The notes beneath the pieces are model-generated. The model worked only from the letters and a program-made list of their open reading frames with translations, was not told where the DNA came from and made no database searches. This document shows positions 1 through 6,336 of a stretch of 13,159 nucleotides of DNA, one piece after another. The stretch comes from Chloroflexia bacterium. Its GTDB lineage: Bacteria > Chloroflexota > Chloroflexia > Thermomicrobiales > UBA6265. Where the stretch lies: the NCBI GenBank assembly GCA_013698285.1, contig JACCVE010000265.1, positions 1 to 13,159 of the forward strand, in the 5' to 3' direction. Every line of letters starts with the position of its first letter. Within the stretch, counting starts at the first letter, position 1. The position numbers and the translations under genes are program-made.

Positions 1-35
1 GGGGGCGTTCTCGTGTCCGGAGGGCTGGCCCGGGG

Positions 36-69
36 GACGACGACCCGCGAGCGGGCCGATCCCGTCGTC
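36..69 (-). terminator. GC hairpin downstream of the leftward operon, possible terminator
   Basis: The arms GACGACG (36-42) and CGTCGTC (63-69) are complementary, and an inner CCCG/CGGG stem lies between them. The hairpin sits 15 bases beyond the stop codon of the leftward gene ending at 84. There is no T-run after it on the minus strand, so it could be a factor-dependent or U-less stop, or just GC-rich chance. The rest of 1-83 shows no supportable gene. Confidence 0.2.
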
Positions 70-83
70 GGCTTGGTCGTCCG

Positions 84-587
84 TCAGAACGTCCGGCCGA
101 GGGCCTGGTCCCATGGTTGGGGAGCGGCGACCCGGATCACCTCGGCCTCGCGGTCGCGGACGTAGAGATAGAGGTGGGCGAAGAACTCCGCCTCGGGGAG
201 AGGATAGGCCGGGTTGATGCACAGGTAGGGGTGTCGCCACGGCTGGCGGGCGCCGGGGGCGGCGACTACCTCGATCCGTTGCCCGATCCGGAGCCGGTAG
301 GTGATCCCGGGGAAGTGGGTGGACGGCAGGTCGAGGTATCCCTCGCGTCGCACCTGCCGCCAGAGCGTGGTGCCCAACGTCATCTCGGCCACCTGCTCGG
401 CCCGCCCACGGGCGCGCCGATAGTCGCGGTCGCTGTAGCCAAACCCGGCGGACCGCTTCGGGAGATGATCCCAACGATGGCGCCAGGGCAGTTCAAGTCC
501 AGCTTCCTGGTCCCCGGACGCCGGCGGGGCGGGTGGCGTGGTGCGACGCCGGGTCCACCACGCCCTGGACATGGGCCAGATCGCCAC
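84..587 (-). CDS. Hypothetical protein coupled to the Gly-Gly small protein
   Basis: I do not recognise this protein with certainty. A GTG at 587 lies 4 bases after the stop of the 77-residue gene, giving 167 residues. An in-frame ATG at 572 would give 162. Neither has a visible Shine-Dalgarno site, so translation probably depends on re-initiation after the upstream gene. The first ~40 residues are Arg/Pro-rich and low in complexity. The rest looks folded, with the motifs GYLDLPSTHFPG, ITYRLRIGQRIEV and HPYLCINPAYPLPE and a Tyr/Leu-rich strand, ending in a Trp-containing tail. It has one cysteine (in YLCI) and no transmembrane segment or signal peptide. The reading frame continues upstream to 797, but that part overlaps the small gene and is a shadow. 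The tight spacing implies joint function with the upstream protein. Confidence 0.7.
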   Translation of the reverse strand: MAIWPMSRAWWTRRRTTPPAPPASGDQEAGLELPWRHRWDHLPKRSAGFGYSDRDYRRARGRAEQVAEMTLGTTLWRQVRREGYLDLPSTHFPGITYRLRIGQRIEVVAAPGARQPWRHPYLCINPAYPLPEAEFFAHLYLYVRDREAEVIRVAAPQPWDQALGRTF

Positions 588-591
588 GGGG

Positions 592-825
592 TCAGCCGCC
601 GGCGATCGGGGCGATGATTTGGTACTCCTCGGCGGCCGGGTCGAACGGTGACTCGTCCAGCACGTGGACGCCGTCCACCTTCTTGGAGATCGCGCACCCC
701 GCCTGCCTGGCCTCGCGGAGGATCCTCTCCGCCTCGGCGATGCCGGCCCGGGCCTCCTCGGTGTCGGTGACGTCCCAATCCACGACCTGGTGGCCATGGC
801 GATTCGCGACGATGATCCGTCCCAT
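592..825 (-). CDS. Ubiquitin-sized small protein with C-terminal Gly-Gly
   Basis: This 77-residue protein starts at ATG 825, preceded by a clear GGGAGG Shine-Dalgarno site. A longer reading with GTG at 915 exists but has no ribosome site. Inferred secondary structure is two strands (IIVAN, QVVDWDV), one long helix (residues ~20-43, TEEAR to REARQ), two strands (AISKKV, GVHVLDE) and a last strand leading to the end EEYQIIAPIAGG. The terminal pattern of strand, P-[VI]-x-G-G is like that of the sulfur carriers MoaD and ThiS, where the Gly-Gly is adenylated. The rest shows no obvious match to MoaD or ThiS, so a beta-grasp fold is inference. The next gene starts 4 bases after its stop. No E1/ThiF-like or JAB protease gene is in the window. 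Coding status is well supported; the function is unproven. Confidence 0.75.
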   Translation of the reverse strand: MGRIIVANRHGHQVVDWDVTDTEEARAGIAEAERILREARQAGCAISKKVDGVHVLDESPFDPAAEEYQIIAPIAGG

Positions 826-935
826 GGTGGCCTCCCATCTTGCGGGACCGGTGAACCCCGGCCGAACCGCGGCGACGTTGACGGCGTTGTCCCCCGATGG
901 GTCCAGGTTACTCACCCGTTCCCGGCCGGAGCGGC

Positions 936-964
936 ATAGTACCGCCGCCCCGATGGCGGCGCAA
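936..964 (-). promoter_or_regulatory. Candidate promoter for the Gly-Gly protein operon, with internal palindrome
   Basis: On the minus strand TTGCGC (964-959) and TACTAT (941-936) are 17 bases apart. TACTAT matches four of six positions of the -10 consensus, while the -35 keeps only TTG. Between them lies a perfect 7-base inverted repeat (943-949/955-961, 5-base loop) that could be an operator. The distance to the ATG at 825 is about 110 bases. Confidence 0.3.
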
Positions 965-1010
965 CGTTAGACCGGGCTGCGGATCGATCCTCATGACGTG
1001 TCTCGTCGCG

Positions 1011-1027
1011 CGGGCGACGGTCGCCCG
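1011..1027 (-). terminator. Hairpin just after the M20 peptidase gene
   Basis: CGGGCGA (1011-1017) and TCGCCCG (1021-1027) form a perfect 7-base stem with a 3-base loop, 22 bases beyond the stop codon at 1050-1052. No T-run follows on the minus strand, so this is a possible GC-only terminator. It separates the peptidase from the small Gly-Gly operon. Confidence 0.3.
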
Positions 1028-1049
1028 GTCCGGGTGCCCCGGCATGAGG

Positions 1050-2357
1050 TCAGTTCGCCGGCGCGACGCCGCACCAGGACGCGACCGTCACCGCGATCGT
1101 CTTGGTCGCGGTGACGAGGTCGTCGATGGAGACGTGCTCGTCGGTGAAGTGGGCGACCCGGACATCGCCCGCCCCGTACATCACGCAGGGGATACCCGCG
1201 AGATGGAGGAAGTGGCGCATGTCGGCGCCGTAGGTGGCGGCCTCGACGGGGGGTTTTGCCCCGGTCACGGCCGCATGGGCGTCTATCACGGCTCGGGCGA
1301 TGTCGCTGTCCGGGGCCACCTCGGCCGGGGCGAACTGGCCGCCGAACCATTCGACCCGGGGCGGGTGATGGCGCAGCCAGGGGTCCCCGGCGGCGATCCG
1401 GGCGACCTCGGCCACGAACTGCTCACGGAACGTCCCCATCGACTCCCCGGGGACCATTCCGGCCCGCCCCTCGGCCTCCAGCCACTCCGGCACGGATGAC
1501 GGCCAAGCCCCCGCCCGGACCGTGCCGATGCTGATGGGGATCTTGTTGGCGATCGACTGGTAGAGGGGATGGTCGAGGGTGGCGTTGCGGTGGGCCTCGA
1601 AGGCGATCAGGCCCCGGTGGATGGTCTGGAAGGCCTCGATCGCGCTAACGCCCTCGTCGCGGACGCAGGCGTGGGCGGATTTGCCCTCGACGTGGAGCCT
1701 GAAGACGATCGAGCCACCCTGGGCAGGAATCATCGCCAGCCGGGTCGGCTCGGTGATGATCGCCGCGTCGGCCCGGGGGCCGCGCAGGACGGCCGCCGCC
1801 GCCCCGGCCCCGCCATCTTCCTCCGAGACCACACTCTGCACCGTGACATCGGCGGCCGGAACAAGGCCCAACGAGCGGATCGCCCGCAGCGCGATCAGGT
1901 GCGTCGCCAGGCCGCCCTTCATGTCGCAGGAGCCACGGCCCCAGATCTTGCCCCCGGCGACCTCGGCGGCGAACGGCGGATGGTGCCAGCGGGCGGGGTC
2001 GCCGGTCTCGACCGTGTCGATGTGGGCGTTGAGGATCAGGGACCGGCCCTGGCCGCCCAGACCGCGCCAGGTCCCGACGACGTTCGGGCGGCCATCGAGG
2101 CTCTCGATTGCCCCGACCTCGTCCTGGTACGGGAGCAGATCAGCCGTGCGCGGTTCCCAGACCTCGGTCTCCAGGCCGAGCCCGCGCATCCGGGCGGCGA
2201 CCACCTCCTGGACCGCGCCCTCGGACCCGGTCACGCTCGGCACGCGGACGAGGGCCTGGACGAGTTCGACCAGTTCGTCACGTAGGGAATCGACTTGGTG
2301 CGTGATGTCCTGGACCGTCGCCGGTGTTAATCCCGTGCCCGTCCCGTCGTCCGTCAT
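1050..2357 (-). CDS. M20 family metallopeptidase, ArgE/DapE-type deacylase
   Basis: This 435-residue protein belongs to the zinc-dependent M20 family of acetylornithine deacetylases, succinyl-diaminopimelate desuccinylases and related amidohydrolases, which cut N-acyl bonds in the cytosol. The metal and catalytic residues are all present: NAHIDTV (His112, Asp114), GRGSCDMKGG (Asp145), SEEDGG (Glu179/Glu180), EPT (Glu203) and AHFTDEH (His403). The His112-Asp145-Glu179 spacing matches DapE. GKSAHA (His229) marks the dimerisation/lid domain. The start at 2357 has a GGGAGGG ribosome site 6 bases upstream. Neighbours give no arginine or lysine biosynthesis context, so the acyl-amino-acid substrate cannot be told from the sequence. 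The family call is firm; assignment as ArgE or DapE is not. Confidence 0.92.
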   Translation of the reverse strand: MTDDGTGTGLTPATVQDITHQVDSLRDELVELVQALVRVPSVTGSEGAVQEVVAARMRGLGLETEVWEPRTADLLPYQDEVGAIESLDGRPNVVGTWRGLGGQGRSLILNAHIDTVETGDPARWHHPPFAAEVAGGKIWGRGSCDMKGGLATHLIALRAIRSLGLVPAADVTVQSVVSEEDGGAGAAAAVLRGPRADAAIITEPTRLAMIPAQGGSIVFRLHVEGKSAHACVRDEGVSAIEAFQTIHRGLIAFEAHRNATLDHPLYQSIANKIPISIGTVRAGAWPSSVPEWLEAEGRAGMVPGESMGTFREQFVAEVARIAAGDPWLRHHPPRVEWFGGQFAPAEVAPDSDIARAVIDAHAAVTGAKPPVEAATYGADMRHFLHLAGIPCVMYGAGDVRVAHFTDEHVSIDDLVTATKTIAVTVASWCGVAPAN

Positions 2358-2413
2358 GCCCGACCCTCCCGACCCGCGTCGCTCCCGTGTCCATCACGTT
2401 GACGGCGTCGCGG

Positions 2414-2422
2414 AGGATAGCA
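2414..2422 (-). promoter_or_regulatory. Candidate extended -10 promoter for the M20 gene
   Basis: On the minus strand TGCTATCCT forms a TG-n-TATCCT extended -10 element about 57 bases before the ATG at 2357. No -35 match is evident at 16-18 bases. Weak evidence. The rest of 2358-2587 shows no gene. Confidence 0.25.
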
Positions 2423-2587
2423 TGGCGTCGGTGCCAGCCCACGGAGCAAGCGAAGGGGCCACGTCGAGCAGACCGGATCGGGAGCGGCCGACGGGCATCA
2501 CGCCTCTGGCCGACATACCGACGAAGCAGCCGTGCGGCGATGGGCGGATTGCCAGGCGGGTTGGTTAGCCGAGTCCGGGCCAGGTCG

Positions 2588-3067
2588 CTATGTGACCTTC
2601 GCCCGGGCGGCGAGGATAGAGAGGCTGATCGCCACAGCGTCCTCGACCAGGGCCACGGCCGGGTCCGGCCAGCCGGTCCGCTCGCCGAGCCAGACGCGGG
2701 CACGGTAGCCGCCGTAGTTTCCCGCCATGGCCCCAAGGACTCCGGCCGCCGCCCCTTGCCAGGCGTAGTAGGCCGACGGGGTGCTGGCGGCACCGCCCAG
2801 GGCGCCGAAGAGAATGCGACCGCCGACCACGGGCGCGGTCAGGCGGCTCGGGATGAACGGCAGCTTGTCGGCCACCATCTCGCCGACCGCGGACGCCCCC
2901 GTGAAGAGTGCCGCCCGCGGCTCGCGAAGGCGAACGGCCGCGCTGCCGCGCCTGACGACTCCGGGGTCGCGCTGGGCGACCAGGGCCAGGGCGGCCATCG
3001 GCGTCTGGGACCGTAGACCGGTCGCGAGACCGAGGACGAATGCCCGCTCGACCACCCGCTGCAACAT
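2588..3067 (-). CDS. DUF4126-like integral membrane protein
   Basis: This 159-residue hydrophobic protein carries features I associate with DUF4126: an N-terminal GLRSQTP motif, GEMVADKLPFIPSR at about 61-74, a glycine-rich segment with GGRILFGALGG, and a C-terminal PAVALVEDAVAI helix. About four membrane segments are likely (roughly 5-30, 77-95, 103-120, 135-153). The biochemical role of the family is unknown to me. The reading frame is open far upstream to 3445, but that part is Arg/Pro/Ser-rich and reads as shadow. I chose ATG 3067, with GGGGA about 8 bases upstream. It is divergent from the dehydratase gene and separated by 230 bases from the M20 gene, so co-transcription with M20 is possible but not shown. 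Confidence 0.78.
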   Translation of the reverse strand: MLQRVVERAFVLGLATGLRSQTPMAALALVAQRDPGVVRRGSAAVRLREPRAALFTGASAVGEMVADKLPFIPSRLTAPVVGGRILFGALGGAASTPSAYYAWQGAAAGVLGAMAGNYGGYRARVWLGERTGWPDPAVALVEDAVAISLSILAARAKVT

Positions 3068-3294
3068 CTCGGATTCCCCGTGTCTGGCACTGGGCCAATG
3101 GATCGTGGCCAGCCCGGGGGCCGTCGCCCGGGTCTCGTCCTGGGCCAGATCGGCACCGTGGGACGGCGGGCCGCATGCACGCGCCGGACCGCCAACGAGT
3201 CGGACCGTGCAGGTGTGCGCGAGCGAGCCCTCCGAGCCGAGGTGTTCGGTCCAATGAGGGGGTCGCTCCGGCGAGGCGGGAAGAAGTCTCCCTT

Positions 3295-3303
3295 TGGTAT
3301 GAT
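3295..3303 (+). promoter_or_regulatory. Extended -10 promoter for the dehydratase gene
   Basis: TGGTATGAT is a TG-n extended -10 element with TATGAT matching five of six consensus positions. No good -35 is present, which is normal for extended -10 promoters. The predicted start of transcription near 3310 gives a leader of about 44 bases carrying AGGAGGT before the ATG at 3354. The remainder of the gap 3068-3294 shows no gene. Confidence 0.5.
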
Positions 3304-3353
3304 CCGGGTCACTCCGGCCCCTCGCCGCCGATCGCCAGGAGGTCCCCGCCCGC

Positions 3354-5624
3354 ATGGATGCCCCGCTCTCGCTCCGTCCCCGCGTCGAGACCCCGATCAA
3401 CCCGTACCGGGACAATGTCCAGGGGAAGGCCAACGAGCCGATCACCGTGGCGGCGATCCTCGACCGGGCCCGGAAGGAGTTGCTCTCCGAGGGCGAGTGG
3501 GTGGCCGAGGCGGATTGGTCGCTCGGTGCGATCTACGACCGGTTAGAGCACAACGCGCCGCGGATCGCGGTCATCGGAGGATCGCCGGACCACCCGGCTC
3601 ACGTGATGGACCCGGGTACGTCGGCCCGGGCCGCGCTGGCGATCTGGGCCCGGGGCGGGGTGCCGTTCACGTTCTCGGTCCCCGTCCTCTGCGACGGCAC
3701 GGCCCAGAGCAACATGGGGATGAGCTACAGCCTCCAGAGCCGGAACGCGATCGCCGAGATGGTCGTCAACCAGATGGAGGCCCACTCCTACCACGGCGCC
3801 TTCGTGATCCAGAGCTGCGACAAGATGCCCCTCGCCGTCGTCGCCGCCCTGGCCCACCTCGATACCCTCCGTCGTCACCGGGGCGAGCCGGCCGTCTTCG
3901 CCGCCTTCGCCCCGGCCCACGTCCTGAAGGGCGGAGAGATCCCGGCCGGCGTCCGTCAGGAGTTAGAGGAGCTCGCCCTGGCATCCGCGGCTGCGGGGCA
4001 CCCGGAGATCGCCGAGGATCTCCACGACACCATGGCCTACATCCTCCAGTGCTCGTCGAACACCGCCTTTCAGGGCGTCTTCCACCGCGCGGTCGAGCAC
4101 GGCATCCTCTCCCCCGAACGGCACAAGGCCTTCGAGCGGGACCTCGCGATCAACACCTGCGATAGCAAGGGCGGCATCTGCGCCTTCAATGGGACGGGCA
4201 ACTCGTCGCGTCACCTCGTCGCGGCGATGGGCCTGGTCCACCCCGTCGTCGAGTTGTTGACCGACCCGCCGACCACGGCCCAGGTCGACGCGGTGGTGTC
4301 GGACCTCGTCGGCCTCGTCAACCGGCCGGAGTGCGGCGTCGCCGAGGTGCTATTGCATAACATGGGCAACGCCGTCCGCCTCCACGCCGCCTCGGGGGGG
4401 AGCACCAACCTGCTGATGCACCTGGTCGGCGCCGTCCTCTACGCCGGCTACTCGTTCTCGATCCACGACCTGGACCGCATCCATCGCGCGGCTCCGATCC
4501 CCGACCTCTTCGACTACAGCCTGACCCAGGGGCGGGACATCTTCGCCCTGGCCAAGCAGTGTTGTTCGGGCGACATCCGGGGCATGGAGACGCTCGTCTA
4601 CGAGCTGGCCCGCAACGGGGCCCCGATGGACCTGGACGCGATGACGGTCACCGGCACCACCTGGCGTCAGCGCCTCGCCACAGGCGGGGGGCTCGGTCTC
4701 AGCGCGGATGGCGCCGGCCGGAACCCGATCATCCTCTCGACGCCGCGTCGCCCGATCTCCGGCGTCGATGTGCTGGCCGGCAACTTCTTCGAGAGCGCGG
4801 TGGTCAAGATCAGCGGCATGCCCGAGGCCCAAGTCGACCACTTCGACGAGCAGGTGGCCCTCGTCGTCGCCTACGAGTGCGAGGAGGACGCGAACGACGA
4901 CCTACTCGACATCCACCTGCTCGATCGCTGGCGAGAGAGCCGGGCCTTCGACGAGGCGACCCTGCGGGCGATCTGGCGCCACAACGCGGCGGACCTGGGA
5001 CTCGACACGGTGGGGACCGGGGAAATGGGCGTCGACGCCCTCTTCGACCACATGGTGGTGACGGGGACGCTGAAGGTCGCGATCGTGATCGCCGCCCAGG
5101 GTCCCGTGGCGTATGGGATGCCGGAGATGTTCACCCCGATGCAGCACATCAACGCCAACCGGGCGCTGCGGAAGCTGGTGACCGTGATCAGCGACGGGCG
5201 GTACTCGGGGGTCAGCCACGGCGCGGCCATCGGCCACGTCGTGCCGGAGGCGGCCCTCGGCGGCGACATCCTTCGCCTCCGAACGGGCGACCCGATCCAC
5301 CTCCGCTTCCGCGCCCGCCGGATCGACCTGCTCGACCCGGTCGCCCTCGTCGCCGGGCAGGTCGTCCCCGATACCGGCGCCCTGCTGGCCGGGCGGGATG
5401 AGCTGGCCGCCGAGCGGATGGCGCGGCTGCGGCAGCGACAGCGGCGGGTCGCGGCCAGCAACCGGATGGTCGGCTGCACCGACGCCTCGATGGGCGTCGT
5501 GCCCTTCGCCGTGGCCGAGGACGCCACGGTACCGTTCTGGTCAGCGACCACGGTCGGCGGCGTGTCGTCCGGCGGGGTCGCGAGCCATGCGGCGATCGAG
5601 CCCGTCGCGGCCCATGCCGATTAG
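3354..5624 (+). CDS. IlvD/Edd superfamily dehydratase, atypical long form
   Basis: This 756-residue protein is related to dihydroxy-acid and sugar-acid dehydratases, Fe-S and Mg enzymes that remove water from 2,3-dihydroxy acids. Recognisable blocks are LCDGTAQSNMGMSYSLQSR (112-130), SCDKMP (154-159), NTCDSKGGIC (267-276), SGGSTNLLMH (347-356), MTVTGTTW (430-437) and SDGRYSGVSHG (613-623), whose Ser618 is the expected catalytic serine. Candidate cluster ligands are Cys113, Cys155 and Cys276 (or Cys269). The cysteine in the CDG block resembles the YjhG/YagF xylonate-dehydratase group rather than E. coli IlvD, which has Asp there. It is longer than IlvD (~616) or YjhG (~655): about 48 extra residues lie between Cys155 and Cys276 and about 50 between 489 and 582. 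Start ATG 3354 has AGGAGGT upstream. No branched-chain amino-acid genes adjoin, so a sugar-acid substrate is more likely. Family certain, substrate open. Confidence 0.9.
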   Translation: MDAPLSLRPRVETPINPYRDNVQGKANEPITVAAILDRARKELLSEGEWVAEADWSLGAIYDRLEHNAPRIAVIGGSPDHPAHVMDPGTSARAALAIWARGGVPFTFSVPVLCDGTAQSNMGMSYSLQSRNAIAEMVVNQMEAHSYHGAFVIQSCDKMPLAVVAALAHLDTLRRHRGEPAVFAAFAPAHVLKGGEIPAGVRQELEELALASAAAGHPEIAEDLHDTMAYILQCSSNTAFQGVFHRAVEHGILSPERHKAFERDLAINTCDSKGGICAFNGTGNSSRHLVAAMGLVHPVVELLTDPPTTAQVDAVVSDLVGLVNRPECGVAEVLLHNMGNAVRLHAASGGSTNLLMHLVGAVLYAGYSFSIHDLDRIHRAAPIPDLFDYSLTQGRDIFALAKQCCSGDIRGMETLVYELARNGAPMDLDAMTVTGTTWRQRLATGGGLGLSADGAGRNPIILSTPRRPISGVDVLAGNFFESAVVKISGMPEAQVDHFDEQVALVVAYECEEDANDDLLDIHLLDRWRESRAFDEATLRAIWRHNAADLGLDTVGTGEMGVDALFDHMVVTGTLKVAIVIAAQGPVAYGMPEMFTPMQHINANRALRKLVTVISDGRYSGVSHGAAIGHVVPEAALGGDILRLRTGDPIHLRFRARRIDLLDPVALVAGQVVPDTGALLAGRDELAAERMARLRQRQRRVAASNRMVGCTDASMGVVPFAVAEDATVPFWSATTVGGVSSGGVASHAAIEPVAAHAD

Positions 5625-5685
5625 GGGCGTCAGGAGATCGGCCAGTCCGCGGCCCGCACCGTCTCCGTCCTCATCACTGCTTGGC

Positions 5686-5710
5686 CCGGGTCGCGGCCCG
5701 GCTGACCCGG
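5686..5710 (+). terminator. Inverted repeat after the dehydratase gene, possible terminator
   Basis: CCGGGTC (5686-5692) and GACCCGG (5704-5710) form a perfect 7-base stem with an 11-base loop, 61 bases after the stop codon. No T-run follows. This is a weak terminator candidate in a convergent gap. Confidence 0.25.
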
Positions 5711-5805
5711 ATTCGGCATCGGCTGCTCCGGGGCCTCTCGGTGCCGGCGTGGCGTGGAATGGAAGGCCGACCCCGGACATTCCCGGTGCCAGGGCGAGAC
5801 GCGGT

Positions 5806-5821
5806 CCAAGGGTAACCTTGG
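5806..5821. terminator. Hairpin with GTAA tetraloop between convergent genes
   Basis: CCAAGG (5806-5811) and CCTTGG (5816-5821) pair perfectly around GTAA, a GNRA-type tetraloop on the plus strand. The hairpin lies 51 bases past the stop of the leftward gene ending at 5873 and between two converging genes, so it could end transcription in either direction. No T-run adjoins. The other bases of 5625-5872 show nothing supportable. Confidence 0.25.
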
Positions 5822-5872
5822 CCCCGGCTTGACCGGTATTCGACGGCTATGGTTGCTGCCGTCCTCTCTTTG

Positions 5873-6142
5873 CTACGCCGAGGGACCGGCTCCCCGCGCG
5901 AGCTGTCGCTCCCGCAGGGTCTGCCGGGCAGCGTCCAGTCGCGCGCGGCGGCTGGCGACGACGGCCTCTGCCGCGGCATGGCGGTCCGCCGCCTTGGCGA
6001 ACCGGCGTTCGGCCCGGCGCTCAGCCGCGATCAGGTCATGTTCGGCGGCGACGGTCGCGACCCAGGCGGTGTCTGTCACGGTGTCGTCAACCGCTTTCCT
6101 TTCCCGTTCGCCGGCCTTTGCCTTCGCTCTCGCCTTCGCCAT
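5873..6142 (-). CDS. Small charged helical protein, function unknown
   Basis: This 89-residue protein is not one I recognise. It opens with a Lys/Ala/Arg-rich segment (MAKARAKAKAGERERK). The rest is almost entirely Ala, Arg, Glu and Asp with heptad-like spacing (AAERRAERRFAKAADRHAAAEAVVASRRARL), so it is predicted to form one or two long helices or a coiled coil. There is no cysteine, no membrane segment and no signal peptide. ATG 6142 has GGGGGA about 8 bases upstream; an alternative ATG at 6172 would add ten residues but lacks a ribosome site. It is divergent from the exopolyphosphatase gene across about 190 bases and may share control with it. The biased composition leaves some doubt that it is coding. 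Confidence 0.55.
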   Translation of the reverse strand: MAKARAKAKAGERERKAVDDTVTDTAWVATVAAEHDLIAAERRAERRFAKAADRHAAAEAVVASRRARLDAARQTLRERQLARGAGPSA

Positions 6143-6215
6143 GGTTCGTTCCCCCGAAATAGATCTGGACATCCGCTGCGCGATCCCGGCCCGTCGGTTG
6201 GGACGGCCATCGCGG

Positions 6216-6290
6216 CGTTAACGTTGTTAAGATTTCGACCGCACACGGGCACGCGGCGATTGTGGCGGATAAGCTTAGCAAATCTCTAAC
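6216..6290. promoter_or_regulatory. AT-richer divergent control region before ppx
   Basis: This stretch is clearly poorer in GC than its surroundings and lies between two divergent genes. It holds the inverted repeat TTAAC-GTT-GTTAA (6218-6230) and the palindrome TAAGCTTA (6270-6277), both possible operator sites. A weak rightward promoter can be drawn as TTGTGG (6260-6265), 19 bases, TCTAAC (6285-6290), which would start transcription about 40 bases before the ppx ATG. No convincing leftward promoter was found. Confidence 0.4.
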
Positions 6291-6336
6291 ACCTTGACGC
6301 GTCGGCGTCGTCGTCGGTCGGGAGGGTCGCCGTCAG

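Noticed and set aside
588..797. Upstream extension of the leftward 84-587 gene to 797
   Set aside because: It overlaps the better-supported small gene at 592-825 in another frame and is Arg/Ser/Pro-rich, typical of an out-of-frame reading in GC-rich DNA.
1579..2568. 329-codon open frame on the plus strand
   Set aside because: It is antisense to the M20 peptidase gene, whose metal-binding motifs are complete; the plus-strand product is Arg/Pro/Ser-rich with no domain.
3068..3445. N-terminal extension of the DUF4126-like protein to 3445
   Set aside because: The extension would cross the dehydratase promoter and start codon, and its composition is unlike the membrane protein that follows.
3080..4165. 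361-codon open frame on the plus strand
   Set aside because: It overlaps the dehydratase gene in another frame and its product is low-complexity Arg/Pro/Gly.
3354..5624. Naming the dehydratase ilvD of branched-chain amino-acid synthesis
   Set aside because: Cluster cysteine placement, length and insertions differ from IlvD, and no ilv or leu gene is nearby.
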